A stretch of 64,000 nt of DNA from Hymenobacter sp. APR13 (GCF_000737515.1 NZ_CP006587.1:3033001-3097000); one strand, 5' to 3'. Positions 15,380-23,724 are shown, counted from the stretch's first letter. Notes: generated from the sequence alone by a model not told the origin. Translations and numbers: made by a program.

Positions 15380-16876
15380 ATGCTGAAGGATTGCCGTACA
15401 GTCTGGGCCAATTGCCTTCGCGTCATCAAAGCGAATATTGGTGAGCAGAGCTACCGAACGTGGTTCATGCCCATCATGCCGGTGCATTTGCAGAACAACG
15501 TGCTCATCATTCAGGTGCCGAGCACGTATTTCTACGAGTTTCTGGAGGAGCACTACGTGGAGGAGCTGAAGCGGGCCATCCATCAGGAGCTGGGTCCCGA
15601 CGGGCGGCTGGAATACAGCATCGTGGTCGACCAGGGCAACAGCCAGAACCAGCCTCGCACCCTCAACCTGCCCACCGCCCGCAAGGCCGCCGGCCCCGCC
15701 GACGTAGCCACCCCGGCCGCGGCCCTGGCCAGTGGCCCCATGTCGTCTTCGGCGCGGCACGTGGCGGGCGCGGCGGCGGCGCCGGCTTCGTCGGCCACCA
15801 CGCTGCGCAACCCCTTCGAGGCCAGCAAGGCCATCGACCGCAACTACCTGCACTCGCAGCTCAACGGCAGCTATACCTTCGAAAACTACATCGAGGGCGA
15901 CTGCAACCGGCTGGCACGCTCGGCGGGCCTCGCCGTGGCCAACAAGCCCGGCACCACCAGCTTCAACCCGCTGATGGTGTACGGCGGCGTGGGCCTCGGC
16001 AAAACCCACCTCGTGCAGGCCATCGGCAACCACATCAAAAGCTCCAACTCCGACAAGTTCGTGCTCTACGTGTCGGCGGAGAAGTTCACCAACCAGTTCA
16101 TCGAGAGCCTGCGCGCCAACGCCGTGCAGGACTTCGCGAACTTCTACCTGCTGGTGGATATTCTGATTCTCGACGACGTGCAGTTTCTGTCGGGCAAAGA
16201 CAAGACGCAGGAGATGTTCTTCCACATCTTCAACCACCTGCACCAGGCCGGCAAGCAGATTGTGATGACCTCGGACCGCCCGCCGCGCGACCTGGTAGGG
16301 CTGGAAGACCGGCTGCTGTCCCGCTTTAAGTGGGGCCTGACGGCTGACCTGCAAAGCCCCGACTTCGAGACGCGCATGGCCATCATCCAGAACAAGATGC
16401 AGCAGGATGGCATCGACATCCCGCCGCAGGTGGTGGAGTACCTGGCGCACTCCGTGAACACCAACGTGCGCGAGCTGGAAGGCGTGCTGATTTCGCTGGT
16501 GGCCCAGAGTAGCCTCAACCGCCGCGAAATCGACCTGGAAATGGCCAAGCAGGCCCTGCGCCACATCATCGAGGAAGTGGAGGCTGAGGTCAACATCGAT
16601 TTTATCCAGAAAACCTGCGCCGAATATTTCAGCGTGCCGCTGGATTTGCTGAAGGCCAAAACCCGCAAAAAGGAAGTGGTGACGGCCCGGCAGGTGGCCA
16701 TGTACTTCGCCAAGGAGCACACCAGCCATTCGCTTAAGAGCATCGGCCACCACTTCGGCGGCCGCGACCATAGCACCGTCATCCACTCCGTGCAGACCGT
16801 GTCGGATTTGATTGACTCTGATAAGAATTTCCGCAGCCAGATTGTGGAACTGCGCAAGAAGTTCGCCGGCCGCTAA
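15380..16876 (+). CDS. dnaA: Chromosomal replication initiator protein DnaA
   Basis: A 498-residue DnaA. Domain I starts KDCRTVWANCLRVIKANIGE. A proline- and alanine-rich linker (about 95-140) follows. The AAA+ core has Walker A GGVGLGKTH at about 201-209, Walker B LILDDVQFLSGKDKTQEMFF at about 261 and sensor residues MTSDRPPRDL. The C-terminal DNA-binding domain carries the DnaA signature GGRDHSTVIHSVQTV near 459. The ATG at 15380 is used rather than the TTG just before it. dnaN and recF are not neighbours, so the common dnaA-dnaN order is absent. A bidirectional terminator follows. Confidence 0.98.
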   Translation: MLKDCRTVWANCLRVIKANIGEQSYRTWFMPIMPVHLQNNVLIIQVPSTYFYEFLEEHYVEELKRAIHQELGPDGRLEYSIVVDQGNSQNQPRTLNLPTARKAAGPADVATPAAALASGPMSSSARHVAGAAAAPASSATTLRNPFEASKAIDRNYLHSQLNGSYTFENYIEGDCNRLARSAGLAVANKPGTTSFNPLMVYGGVGLGKTHLVQAIGNHIKSSNSDKFVLYVSAEKFTNQFIESLRANAVQDFANFYLLVDILILDDVQFLSGKDKTQEMFFHIFNHLHQAGKQIVMTSDRPPRDLVGLEDRLLSRFKWGLTADLQSPDFETRMAIIQNKMQQDGIDIPPQVVEYLAHSVNTNVRELEGVLISLVAQSSLNRREIDLEMAKQALRHIIEEVEAEVNIDFIQKTCAEYFSVPLDLLKAKTRKKEVVTARQVAMYFAKEHTSHSLKSIGHHFGGRDHSTVIHSVQTVSDLIDSDKNFRSQIVELRKKFAGR

Positions 16877-16892
16877 AGGCCTTACAATCCAT

Positions 16893-16924
16893 AAAAAAGG
16901 CTTCCCCAGCGGGAAGCCTTTTTT
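16893..16924 (+). terminator. Bidirectional terminator after dnaA
   Basis: AAAAAAGGCTTCCC and GGGAAGCCTTTTTT pair around a CAGC loop, giving T-runs on both strands between dnaA and the convergent gene at 16946. Confidence 0.9.
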
Positions 16925-16945
16925 TATGCTGACGGTTGGCCGGCG

Positions 16946-17434
16946 CTACGCAACGGCCGGGCCTTCCACAAACGGAATCTGATACTGCGTGGCGAATCCG
17001 CGCAGCTGCTCCATGAGCAGGCGGCGGCGCTTGCGGCCGCGCACTTCGCGCAGGCTGAGCGCGTAGGTGCCGTCGTTGTGGGTGTGCACGCGCACCTGGC
17101 GTGGCACCAGTTCCAGCCGGCTGATGTTTTCGGCCGCAATTACCTGCTTGGCGCGGAACAGACCGGCTTTGTGCACGATGTAGCCGGGCGTGAACTCCAG
17201 GTAGCTCTGCGTGCCAAAAATCGGCGCATTATGCACCAGCACGTAGCCCACGTAAATCAGGCTGAACACCAGAAACACGTAGTGCAGGAAGTGCAGATCG
17301 TTGAGGCCCTGGTCGGTGACGATGAGCGCCACGGTGTAGGCAATCCAGAGTGAGCCGATGAACAGTTGCCCCCAAAACGGGATGCGGGAAGTGTTGGCGG
17401 GCTGAAGCCGGATGCGGGTAGAGGTAGTGGGCAT
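16946..17434 (-). CDS. Two-helix membrane protein with a PH-like domain
   Basis: The ATG at 17434 gives 162 residues. Two membrane helices lie at about 22-75 (LFIGSLWIAYTVALIV and FLHYVFLVFSLIYVGYVLV). They are followed by a small beta-rich domain (SYLEFTPGYIVHKAGLF, ISRLELVPRQVRVHTHNDG) that resembles bacterial PH domains. The end is basic (RGRKRRRLLMEQL) and probably cytoplasmic. No enzyme motif is seen. The upstream frame up to 17509 was not used because it codes for cysteine- and arginine-rich residues unlike a protein start. Confidence 0.7.
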   Translation of the reverse strand: MPTTSTRIRLQPANTSRIPFWGQLFIGSLWIAYTVALIVTDQGLNDLHFLHYVFLVFSLIYVGYVLVHNAPIFGTQSYLEFTPGYIVHKAGLFRAKQVIAAENISRLELVPRQVRVHTHNDGTYALSLREVRGRKRRRLLMEQLRGFATQYQIPFVEGPAVA

Positions 17435-17513
17435 AAAACGGTGATGGTCGCAACAAAAGGCAAAGTAAGCGAAAAACCGGCAACGCACGCGGCGCAGCCG
17501 GTTTTGCACGGAC

Positions 17514-17590
17514 TGTCATTCCGAGCATAGCGAGGAATCTGGGTAACTACTTGTGATGAATCCAGATTCCTCGCTGCGCTCGGAGTGACA
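17514..17590. repeat. TGTCATTCCGAGC-type inverted repeat, copy 1
   Basis: Arms 17514-17542 (TGTCATTCCGAGCATAGCGA then GGAATCTGG) and 17562-17590 are inverted copies with a few mismatches and a 19-base loop. It lies between two minus-strand genes. Related copies are at 61502-61605, 63685-63782 and, inside a larger structure, 29645-29827. Confidence 0.9.
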
Positions 17591-17592
17591 CC

Positions 17593-18021
17593 TTACTTCA
17601 GCTTTGCCGAAGCCAACTCCATTTCCGGTACGGCTTTCAGCAGGACTGAAATAGGGCAGTTTTCCTTTGCCTTCTCGGCGTACTGCTGGAATTCTTCCTG
17701 CGAGATGCCTTCTACTTCGCCTTCGGTGGTCAGGCTGATTTTCACCACTTTCGGCACCTCGCCTGAAGTATCGAGCGTCACCTTCGACTCGGTGTTGATC
17801 TGCTTGACGGCTTTGCCATCTTTGGTGAGGATGCTGGTCAGGAACATGGTGTAGCAGCCGGCGTGGGCCGCGCCAATCAGTTCTTCGGGGTTGGTGCCTT
17901 TCTGGCCCTCGAAGCGCGCACCTACCGAGTAAGGGGCTTTAACGGTGCCGCTCTGGGTGGCAATTTCGCCGCTGCCTTTGATGTCGCCGTTCCAGACGGC
18001 CGTGCCACGTTGGTTGATCAT
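17593..18021 (-). CDS. OsmC family peroxiredoxin
   Basis: A 142-residue OsmC/Ohr protein, which reduces organic hydroperoxides with a cysteine pair. The first cysteine is in GAAHAGCYTMFLTSIL and the second in KENCPISVLLKAVPE. The start INQRGTAVWNGDIKGSGEIA is typical of the OsmC subgroup. The ATG at 18021 was chosen because homology begins there; the longer frame upstream to 18228 overlaps the divergent promoter. The enzyme acts in the cytoplasm in oxidative or osmotic stress. Confidence 0.93.
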   Translation of the reverse strand: MINQRGTAVWNGDIKGSGEIATQSGTVKAPYSVGARFEGQKGTNPEELIGAAHAGCYTMFLTSILTKDGKAVKQINTESKVTLDTSGEVPKVVKISLTTEGEVEGISQEEFQQYAEKAKENCPISVLLKAVPEMELASAKLK

Positions 18022-18033
18022 GGGGAAGTAGAG

Positions 18034-18041
18034 TATGTTTG
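18034..18041 (+). promoter_or_regulatory. -7 promoter box TATGTTTG
   Basis: A perfect TAnnTTTG box pointing toward the small membrane-protein gene, 71 bases before its chosen ATG at 18113 and just 12 bases from the divergent osmC start. Confidence 0.45.
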
Positions 18042-18112
18042 GAAGTGAGGGTTGCGCCGATACGCAACTAGCATACTGCCTTACGGGAGCAGAGGTTTCT
18101 ATACTCGCTTTC

Positions 18113-18454
18113 ATGGACCGTAAACTTTTCCCAACAATGCCATTACCTTCTGTAGATCCACCTTCCTCATCAGATCCAAATAACTGGGTCATTACCTTGG
18201 GCTGGTTAGGATTTGTGCTTTGGACCATAGAGCTCTTGTCGAGTTACGCTAAAGTTGAAATAGTTGATAGTACAGACCTTCGAACTTCTTTCCATTTTTT
18301 ACAGATAGGATTGGGCTGGTTATGGCCTATTGCATTGGTCTTGAATTTCCGCGCTTCAACCTTACGTCCCGTCTTGCGGTATCTGTTGATGAGTACGGCA
18401 GCATTTCTGGCTGTGCCTGCATTCTTCTATTCCTTGTTGTTGCTGGGCGTTTAA
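18113..18454 (+). CDS. Small membrane protein of unknown function
   Basis: A 113-residue protein with about three hydrophobic segments: WVITLGWLGFVLWTIELL, LQIGLGWLWPIALVLNF and LLMSTAAFLAVPAFFYSLLL. The first 25 residues are polar and proline/serine-rich. Base composition is more AT-rich than the neighbours, as for the small genes at 20228 and 21942. The ATG at 18113 lies after a perfect -7 box. An ATG at 18137 is also possible. I do not recognise the family. The 277 bp that follow (18455-18731) hold nothing I can name. Confidence 0.6.
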   Translation: MDRKLFPTMPLPSVDPPSSSDPNNWVITLGWLGFVLWTIELLSSYAKVEIVDSTDLRTSFHFLQIGLGWLWPIALVLNFRASTLRPVLRYLLMSTAAFLAVPAFFYSLLLLGV

Positions 18455-18731
18455 TGGGTTGGTCATGAGGCAACATGGCAGGACAAGCAGGTTCTATATC
18501 AAAGCATAACTGACGCAAACGTTCGAATAGTGGCACAATCCCGGGACGATGGTTTTGCAACCAGTTATCCGCAGCAGCGGATTGTTAAGCTCACCCCGTT
18601 ATTGGGCCTATGGCAGTTTGCTGAGCCAGTGGATACATCCTGTTTCAAAGCAACGGGATGGAAGAGAGTAGGCTACGAGTAGGCGACAAGCGCAGTACAT
18701 TTACGCCTTTACTTTTCGATGCTGCCTACAT

Positions 18732-20231
18732 ATGGGTCTGAAATCCACCCTGAGCCGGCCGCTGGCCGCCTACGTTGTCCGCCAGTACGCCCAGTGGCAG
18801 CAGGACCCTATCGGCACGCAGCAGCGGGTGCTGCGCGGGCTGCTGGCGCAGGGCGCCCGCACCGCTTTCGGCCGCGACCATGACCTGGCCACGGCCCGCA
18901 CCGCCCAGGACCTGGCCGCCCGTGTGTCCGTGCGCGACTACGAAGCCCTGAAGCCGTATTTCGAGCGGGTGAAGGCCGGCGAGGCCGATGTGCTCTGGCC
19001 CGGCAAGCCACTGTACTTGGCCAAAACCTCGGGCACTACGTCCGGGGCCAAATACATTCCGCTCACCAAAGACAGCATCCCGAACCACATCAACGGGGCG
19101 CGGGATGCCCTGCTCCACTACGTGCACCGCACCGGCAAAAGCCGGTTTCTGGATGGAAAGCTGATGTTTCTGTCGGGCTCGCCGGAGCTGGAAACGGTGG
19201 GCGGCATCCACACGGGCCGGCTCTCGGGTATCGTCAACCACCACGTGCCGGCCTACCTGCGCCGCAACCAGCTGCCGAGCTACGCCACCAACGTCATTGA
19301 GGACTGGGAAACCAAGCTCGACCGGATTGTAGATGAAACCCTGCCGGCGCCGATGACCCTGATTTCGGGGATTCCGCCCTGGGTGCAGATGTACTTCGAC
19401 CGGATTGTGCAGCGCACGGGCCGGCCGGTGGGGGAGGTGTTCCCCAATTTCGACCTGTTCGTGTACGGCGGCGTCAACTTCGAGCCCTACCGCAAAAAGC
19501 TGTTCGACACCATCGGCCAGCCCGTGGACAGCGTGGAGCTGTTTCCGGCTTCCGAAGGCTTCCTGGCCTTCCAGGACGAGCCCGGCAACCCCGGCCTGCT
19601 GCTGCTGCTGGACGCGGGCATCTTCTACGAGTTCATCCCGGCCGAGCGGTTCTTTGAGCCCAACCCGCCCCGCCTGACGCTGGCCGAAGTGGAGCTGGAC
19701 CGCCAGTACGCGCTGGTGCTGAGCAGCAACGCCGGCCTCTGGGGCTACTCCATCGGCGACACGGTGCGCTTCGTAAGCAAGTACCCGTTTCGGGTGGTGG
19801 TGTCGGGCCGCATCAAGCACTTTCTGTCGGCTTTTGGCGAGCATGTTATCGGCGAGGAAGTGGAGCAGACTCTGCGCGAAGCCATGCGCCAGCACCCCGA
19901 AGCGGAAGTGGTGGAGTTCACCGTGGCCCCCCGCGTCAGCGACGACCCCGCCGTGCCCTCCCGCCACGAGTGGCTGGTGGAATTCGCCCATCCGCCCCAC
20001 AACCCTGCCGCCTTCGCCGCCGCCCTCGACGCGGGCCTGCGCCAGCGCAACACCTACTACGACGACCTGCTGGCCGGCAATATTCTGGCTCCGCTGCTGC
20101 TCACGCCGCTGCCAGCCGGGGCCTTCCAGCGCTACATGAAAAGCCAGGGCAAGCTAGGTGGTCAAAACAAAGTGCCTCGCCTCAGCAACGACCGGACGCT
20201 GGCGGAGGGGCTGTTGAGTAGTTGGCTATGA
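18732..20231 (+). CDS. GH3 family acyl-adenylating enzyme
   Basis: A 499-residue member of the GH3 (plant JAR1/auxin-responsive) branch of the ANL adenylating superfamily. The ATP-binding loop is LAKTSGTTSGAKYIPLT at about residues 97-113. Later landmarks are LFVYGGVNFEPYRKK, ELFPASEGFLAFQD and GLWGYSIGDTVRFVSKYPFR. Plant enzymes join amino acids to acyl acids such as jasmonate; bacterial members are common in Bacteroidota and mostly uncharacterised, so the substrate is unknown. The stop codon overlaps the next gene by ATGA, which suggests translational coupling. Confidence 0.93.
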   Translation: MGLKSTLSRPLAAYVVRQYAQWQQDPIGTQQRVLRGLLAQGARTAFGRDHDLATARTAQDLAARVSVRDYEALKPYFERVKAGEADVLWPGKPLYLAKTSGTTSGAKYIPLTKDSIPNHINGARDALLHYVHRTGKSRFLDGKLMFLSGSPELETVGGIHTGRLSGIVNHHVPAYLRRNQLPSYATNVIEDWETKLDRIVDETLPAPMTLISGIPPWVQMYFDRIVQRTGRPVGEVFPNFDLFVYGGVNFEPYRKKLFDTIGQPVDSVELFPASEGFLAFQDEPGNPGLLLLLDAGIFYEFIPAERFFEPNPPRLTLAEVELDRQYALVLSSNAGLWGYSIGDTVRFVSKYPFRVVVSGRIKHFLSAFGEHVIGEEVEQTLREAMRQHPEAEVVEFTVAPRVSDDPAVPSRHEWLVEFAHPPHNPAAFAAALDAGLRQRNTYYDDLLAGNILAPLLLTPLPAGAFQRYMKSQGKLGGQNKVPRLSNDRTLAEGLLSSWL

Positions 20232-20542
20232 ATCAGGTAAATGGCGTCGTGTCAGTAATAGTGGGTATTCTAACGTGCTTGTTAGCTGCCTTCTTCTTTT
20301 TAGGAACTCCGGAGGGACATGCTGAATTACTGCAGAAGGAGTGGTGGACGGCCTTCACGGGGCGGTGGTATGGGTTCAGTGTGCTCGGCTTATTTCCATC
20401 CGCAGTATGGTGGCTTGTCAATGTCCTGTGGAGGTGGGTAAGACCAGCACATTCAGTAAAGCTTGGGCGCGCTGCTTGGACTTTAGCTTGTGGCCCAATC
20501 ATAGGGTCTTTTTTGGGAACCGTTGCCTTCTGCTGGCATTAG
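20228..20542 (+). CDS. Small membrane protein overlapping the GH3 gene
   Basis: A 104-residue protein starting at the ATG that overlaps the GH3 stop codon (ATGA, 20228-20231). Three hydrophobic segments are present: VSVIVGILTCLLAAFFFLG, FSVLGLFPSAVWWLVNVLW and WTLACGPIIGSFLGTVAF. It is less GC-rich than its neighbours. The overlap means it is probably made with the GH3 enzyme, but no function can be read from it. It ends just before the HAD gene at 20547. Confidence 0.65.
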   Translation: MNQVNGVVSVIVGILTCLLAAFFFLGTPEGHAELLQKEWWTAFTGRWYGFSVLGLFPSAVWWLVNVLWRWVRPAHSVKLGRAAWTLACGPIIGSFLGTVAFCWH

Positions 20543-20546
20543 AAGA

Positions 20547-21023
20547 ATGCACATCGCCTTCGACCTTGACAATACGCTCATCCGCAACAACTATCCGTTT
20601 CCGCTGGAGCAGCCCCGCTGGCCGCTGCTGACGCGGTTGCTGCGAACGGAAAGGCTGCGGCAAGGGATAAAGGAATTGGCGGCCTATTGTCGGGCGCAGG
20701 GGTGGGAAGTGTGGGTGTACACTACGTCTTACCGCAGCGTGTGGCATATCCGGCAGCTGTTCTGTCTGCACGGCATCCGGCTGGATGGGGTCGTCAATCA
20801 GCCGCGCCACAACCGGGAAGTGCGGGCCCAGTGTAGCAAGCACCCGCCCACATTCGGCCTCGACCTGCTGGTGGATGACTCTGAAGGCGTGCGGCTGGAA
20901 GGCGAGCGGCACGGCTTTCGGGTGGTAGTTGTGCAGCCGGAGGATGCCGACTGGGTAGCCGCCGTGCGGAGGGTCGTGCGGCCTGGCCCGGCTGAAAGCA
21001 CCCGGGTAAGCCAGAACCCGTAA
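20547..21023 (+). CDS. HAD-like hydrolase
   Basis: The ATG at 20547 gives 158 residues that open directly with the HAD nucleophile motif, HIAFDLDNTLIRNN (Asp as DxDxT variant). Motif II is YTTSYRS (Thr/Ser) near residue 68, and a late acidic motif is LLVDDSEGV near 117. It is short for the superfamily and has little cap domain. Probable cytoplasmic phosphatase or a polynucleotide 3'-phosphatase-like protein; the substrate is not evident. Confidence 0.8.
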   Translation: MHIAFDLDNTLIRNNYPFPLEQPRWPLLTRLLRTERLRQGIKELAAYCRAQGWEVWVYTTSYRSVWHIRQLFCLHGIRLDGVVNQPRHNREVRAQCSKHPPTFGLDLLVDDSEGVRLEGERHGFRVVVVQPEDADWVAAVRRVVRPGPAESTRVSQNP

Positions 21024-21054
21024 TTTGCTCCGCCTTCCACCTTTCACTTCCACC

Positions 21055-21900
21055 ATGCGCCTGCTTGTTCTGGTGCTGCTGAGCTTCCTGCTCGGCAGCC
21101 ATTCCACCGTTGCTCAGAAGCCCACCCAACCCTTACGGGTAGCCACTTACAACCTGCGCCTCAACGTGGCCAGCGACGGGGTGAATGCCTGGCCTAACCG
21201 CAAGGAGCTGGTCAAAAACCTAGTGCGCTACCACCAATTCGATGTGTTCGGTACCCAGGAAGGCTTCCGCGGCCAGCTCAACGATGTGGCCGAGCTAACA
21301 GACTACAGCTTCGTTGGCCACGGCCGCGACGATGGCAAGGAAGCCGGGGAGCACTCGGCCATCTTCTACCGGAAAAGTCGCCTGCAGCTACTGCAATCCG
21401 GCGACTTCTGGTTGAGCCAGACACCCGACCAGCCCTCCAAAGGTTGGGATGCCAAATGCTGCAACCGCATCTGTAGCTGGGCCCGTTTCCGCGACCTTGC
21501 CACCAAAAAAGAGCTGTTCTTCTTCAGCGTCCACTTCGACCACGAGGGCGTGGAAGCCCGCCGCCAGTCGGGCCTGCTGATGGTGCAGAAGATCAGGGAA
21601 ATTGCCAAAGATGCTCCCATTATCTGCGTCGGCGACTTCAACTCCACCCCCGAAACCGAGCAAATCCGGACGATGCAGACGCTGCTCCAGGATGCCTTCC
21701 GCATCACTCGGCAGCCACCCTATGGCCCCGTGGGTACGTTCAACGGCTTCAAGCTGGATGCGCAACTGGCTGACCGTATCGACTACATCTTCGTGAGCCG
21801 GCAGTTTACCGTCTTGGATTACGCCGTTCTTACCGATTCCATGCGCGGCCTGTACCCTTCCGACCATTTTCCGGTACTGGTGAACGTAGTGCAGCAGTAA
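21055..21900 (+). CDS. Secreted endonuclease/exonuclease/phosphatase family protein
   Basis: A 281-residue protein with a signal peptide (MRLLVLVLLSFLLGSHSTVA then Q). The DNase I-like/EEP fold is clear: ATYNLRLN, GTQEGFRGQL (metal-binding Glu), SVHFDHEG, CVGDFNSTPE (Asp-x-Asn) and the final SDHFPVLVNV (Asp-His pair). Secreted members cleave phosphodiesters in nucleic acids, lipids or sugar phosphates. The ATG at 21055 places the signal peptide at the N terminus. The next gene starts 42 bp later. Confidence 0.92.
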   Translation: MRLLVLVLLSFLLGSHSTVAQKPTQPLRVATYNLRLNVASDGVNAWPNRKELVKNLVRYHQFDVFGTQEGFRGQLNDVAELTDYSFVGHGRDDGKEAGEHSAIFYRKSRLQLLQSGDFWLSQTPDQPSKGWDAKCCNRICSWARFRDLATKKELFFFSVHFDHEGVEARRQSGLLMVQKIREIAKDAPIICVGDFNSTPETEQIRTMQTLLQDAFRITRQPPYGPVGTFNGFKLDAQLADRIDYIFVSRQFTVLDYAVLTDSMRGLYPSDHFPVLVNVVQQ

Positions 21901-21941
21901 TCAAATGAATTGCAGAAAGCGAATCATACATTTCCTGACTG

Positions 21942-22508
21942 ATGCTTACGTTCCTGCTGAGCCTGTTATTATCGATGGTGGCTGCTACCTCTGCTCCACC
22001 GTTTTTGGATATCCCTGTTATTACAAATACCTCCGTGGGCAAGGCTCAAATAGGTATGGCGACAGGTAAATTGCGGGAGCTATACAAAGGGTGCACCTTC
22101 ACCAAAGTAGATATGGCTCGCTACGGCTGGTATGGAGATGGTGACACGCCTCGCGGTGTGCTGGTTACTCAAGAGAAAAGACCTTTTTTCGTATACTTTG
22201 AAGACTGGGAAAAACCTGGTAGAATCCGCGGAATAGTGGTTTTACACCCCTCTTACCGAACTCGAAAGAATATTGGAGTGGGTACCACATCAGGGGCATT
22301 ACGAACCGCTTTTCCGGCCATTACTGTTGGGCAGGACATGATGGATGATTACAACCAGAACATTCAAACTGCCTCCTTAAAGGGAAGTCCGATTACGTAC
22401 ACGTTTGCTAAACAGAAGGACGTTGGTAAATACACGGATGAAGTGTTTGATTCTCGTATTGTGAATGTAACGGCGGTTATTTCCTGGATTACGATTTTTC
22501 CCAAATGA
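21942..22508 (+). CDS. Secreted protein of unknown function
   Basis: A 188-residue protein with a signal peptide (MLTFLLSLLLSMVAATSA). The mature part contains VITNTSVGKAQIGMATGKLR, GVLVTQEKRPFFVYFEDWEK and IGVGTTSGALRTAFPAITVG. The pattern of a pair of I-G-x-x-x-G/T elements with conserved aromatic strands resembles small periplasmic domains that I cannot name. It is AT-richer than average. Its stop overlaps the start of the next gene (ATGA at 22505-22508). Confidence 0.65.
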   Translation: MLTFLLSLLLSMVAATSAPPFLDIPVITNTSVGKAQIGMATGKLRELYKGCTFTKVDMARYGWYGDGDTPRGVLVTQEKRPFFVYFEDWEKPGRIRGIVVLHPSYRTRKNIGVGTTSGALRTAFPAITVGQDMMDDYNQNIQTASLKGSPITYTFAKQKDVGKYTDEVFDSRIVNVTAVISWITIFPK

Positions 22509-22981
22509 CAAATACTACAACGGAAGTCACTTTCCAGATAAAACCCCAACTCCACGCCCTCTGCCTGGCCTACGTGCAGGAGCGCATCGACGCCTGCCAG
22601 GCCGCCATCCGCGCCGCCCAGGAATCGGCCAACTCCGAAACCAAGAGTAGTGCCGGCGACAAGTACGAAACCGGCCGCGCCATGGCCCAGAACGAGCGGG
22701 ACCGGAACGCCATCCAGCTGCAGCAGGCTCAGCAGCTCCAGGGTGAGCTGCAGCGCATCAACCCCGCCCTGCCCTGCGACACCGTGCGGCCCGGAGCGCT
22801 GGTGCGCACCAGCATGGGCACGTTCTACCTCGGCATCAGCGCCGGCAAGCTCACCGTGGAGGAACAGGACTACTTTGCCGTATCAGCCGCCGCGCCGGTA
22901 GCGGCGGCGCTGGCCGGCAAGCGTGCCGGGGAGGCCGCTACGTTCAACGGCAAGCCAGTCCGGATTGAAGACATTACGTAG
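22505..22981 (+). CDS. GreA/GreB-like small protein
   Basis: A 158-residue protein with an N-terminal alpha-helical hairpin (about residues 12-85, rich in Gln, Ala and Glu) containing SSAGDKYETGRAMAQNERD. A small beta domain follows (GALVRTSMGTFYLGIS, then ALAGKRAGEAATFNGKP). That order, coiled coil then a fold with GKRAGE, resembles GreA/GreB transcript-cleavage factors. Such proteins in Bacteroidota are often misnamed 3-oxoacyl-ACP synthase. The acidic hairpin-tip residues of true GreA were not confirmed. It overlaps the preceding gene by four bases. Confidence 0.65.
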   Translation: MTNTTTEVTFQIKPQLHALCLAYVQERIDACQAAIRAAQESANSETKSSAGDKYETGRAMAQNERDRNAIQLQQAQQLQGELQRINPALPCDTVRPGALVRTSMGTFYLGISAGKLTVEEQDYFAVSAAAPVAAALAGKRAGEAATFNGKPVRIEDIT

Positions 22982-22991
22982 CGCGTGAAAG

Positions 22992-23097
22992 GTGGCACGG
23001 ACTGCAGTTCGGAGCCCGAACACGCTGCGCAAACAGGCCCGTAGCTTGTACAGCGGAGTGCTCAGTCAGACGGGCTACGGACTGAAGTCCGGGCCAC
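22992..23097. repeat. Inverted repeat with 27-bp arms between convergent genes
   Basis: GTGGCACGGACTGCAGTTCG (start of 22992-23018) pairs with 23071-23097, which ends CTGAAGTCCGGGCCAC, with several mismatches. It fills the gap between the Gre-like gene and the convergent gene at 23104. The arm sequence (ACGGACTGcAGTyCGG) differs from the other palindromes in the window. Confidence 0.75.
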
Positions 23098-23103
23098 AGC
23101 CGG

Positions 23104-23583
23104 CTACAGCCGCGGCAGCAGGCTGCCCAGGCCGCGGATGTTGAGGCGTACGAAGTTGCGGACCCGCTCGAACTTGGTGGCGGCTTCTTCCAGCTCCTCG
23201 TCCTTGTCCATGCGGCTGGGGCGGTGCGTGTCGAGCAGGGTGAAGATGGTGGCGGCCACGTCCATGTAGCCCAGAATCATCATAAACAGCAGTTTCTTGT
23301 CGTCCTCGGCGTAGCTTTTCTGGCGCACGGCTTTCACCAGGCTATCGAGCTGGCTGGTTTCGTCCACGAACAGGTCGCGCAGCACGGCGCGCTGGTGCTG
23401 GTAGTCGAGCAACTGCTGGGGCTCCAGAGCGGCGGCAGAAAAGGGGAATTCGGTGGTGAAGGCCGTGGCCGCCCGAAACTGCTTTTCGGCGGCGTACACG
23501 GTGCTCAGGTGTTTTTGCAGGCTGGCCCACAGGCCGGTGCGGGCTTTGTCGAAGGCAGCAGAAGCGGCGGCAGGTTCGTTCAC
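23104..23583 (-). CDS. Soluble helical protein of unknown function
   Basis: A 159-residue protein that appears mainly alpha-helical, with no signal peptide or membrane helix. Notable parts are LWASLQKHLSTVYAAEKQFR, QLLDYQHQRAVLRDLFVDET and KKLLFMMILGYMDVAATIF. The family is not recognised. It is transcribed away from dxr, whose promoter lies about 140 bp upstream on the other strand. Confidence 0.7.
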   Translation of the reverse strand: MNEPAAASAAFDKARTGLWASLQKHLSTVYAAEKQFRAATAFTTEFPFSAAALEPQQLLDYQHQRAVLRDLFVDETSQLDSLVKAVRQKSYAEDDKKLLFMMILGYMDVAATIFTLLDTHRPSRMDKDEELEEAATKFERVRNFVRLNIRGLGSLLPRL

Positions 23584-23724
23584 GGGGAGTAGGCAGGTAG
23601 CTGAAAGAGCAAAGTACGCGGTTTTCGGGGCGGCAGGCCAGATTCCGGCCGAATGGTTCTGCCCGCACAGCTACAGCCGCCCACAACGCCCGCCGTGGCT
23701 GCCGCTAACTGTGCGGGCTTGCAC

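Noticed and set aside
15134..16786. A 550-codon minus-strand frame opposite dnaA
   Set aside because: DnaA is unmistakable on the other strand; the frame is a GC-driven shadow.
18327..18560. A minus-strand frame with FERLRQLCFDIEPACPAMLP that looked like a transposase fragment
   Set aside because: It has only a TTG start, overlaps the small membrane-protein gene and shows no catalytic residues, so it is not supported.
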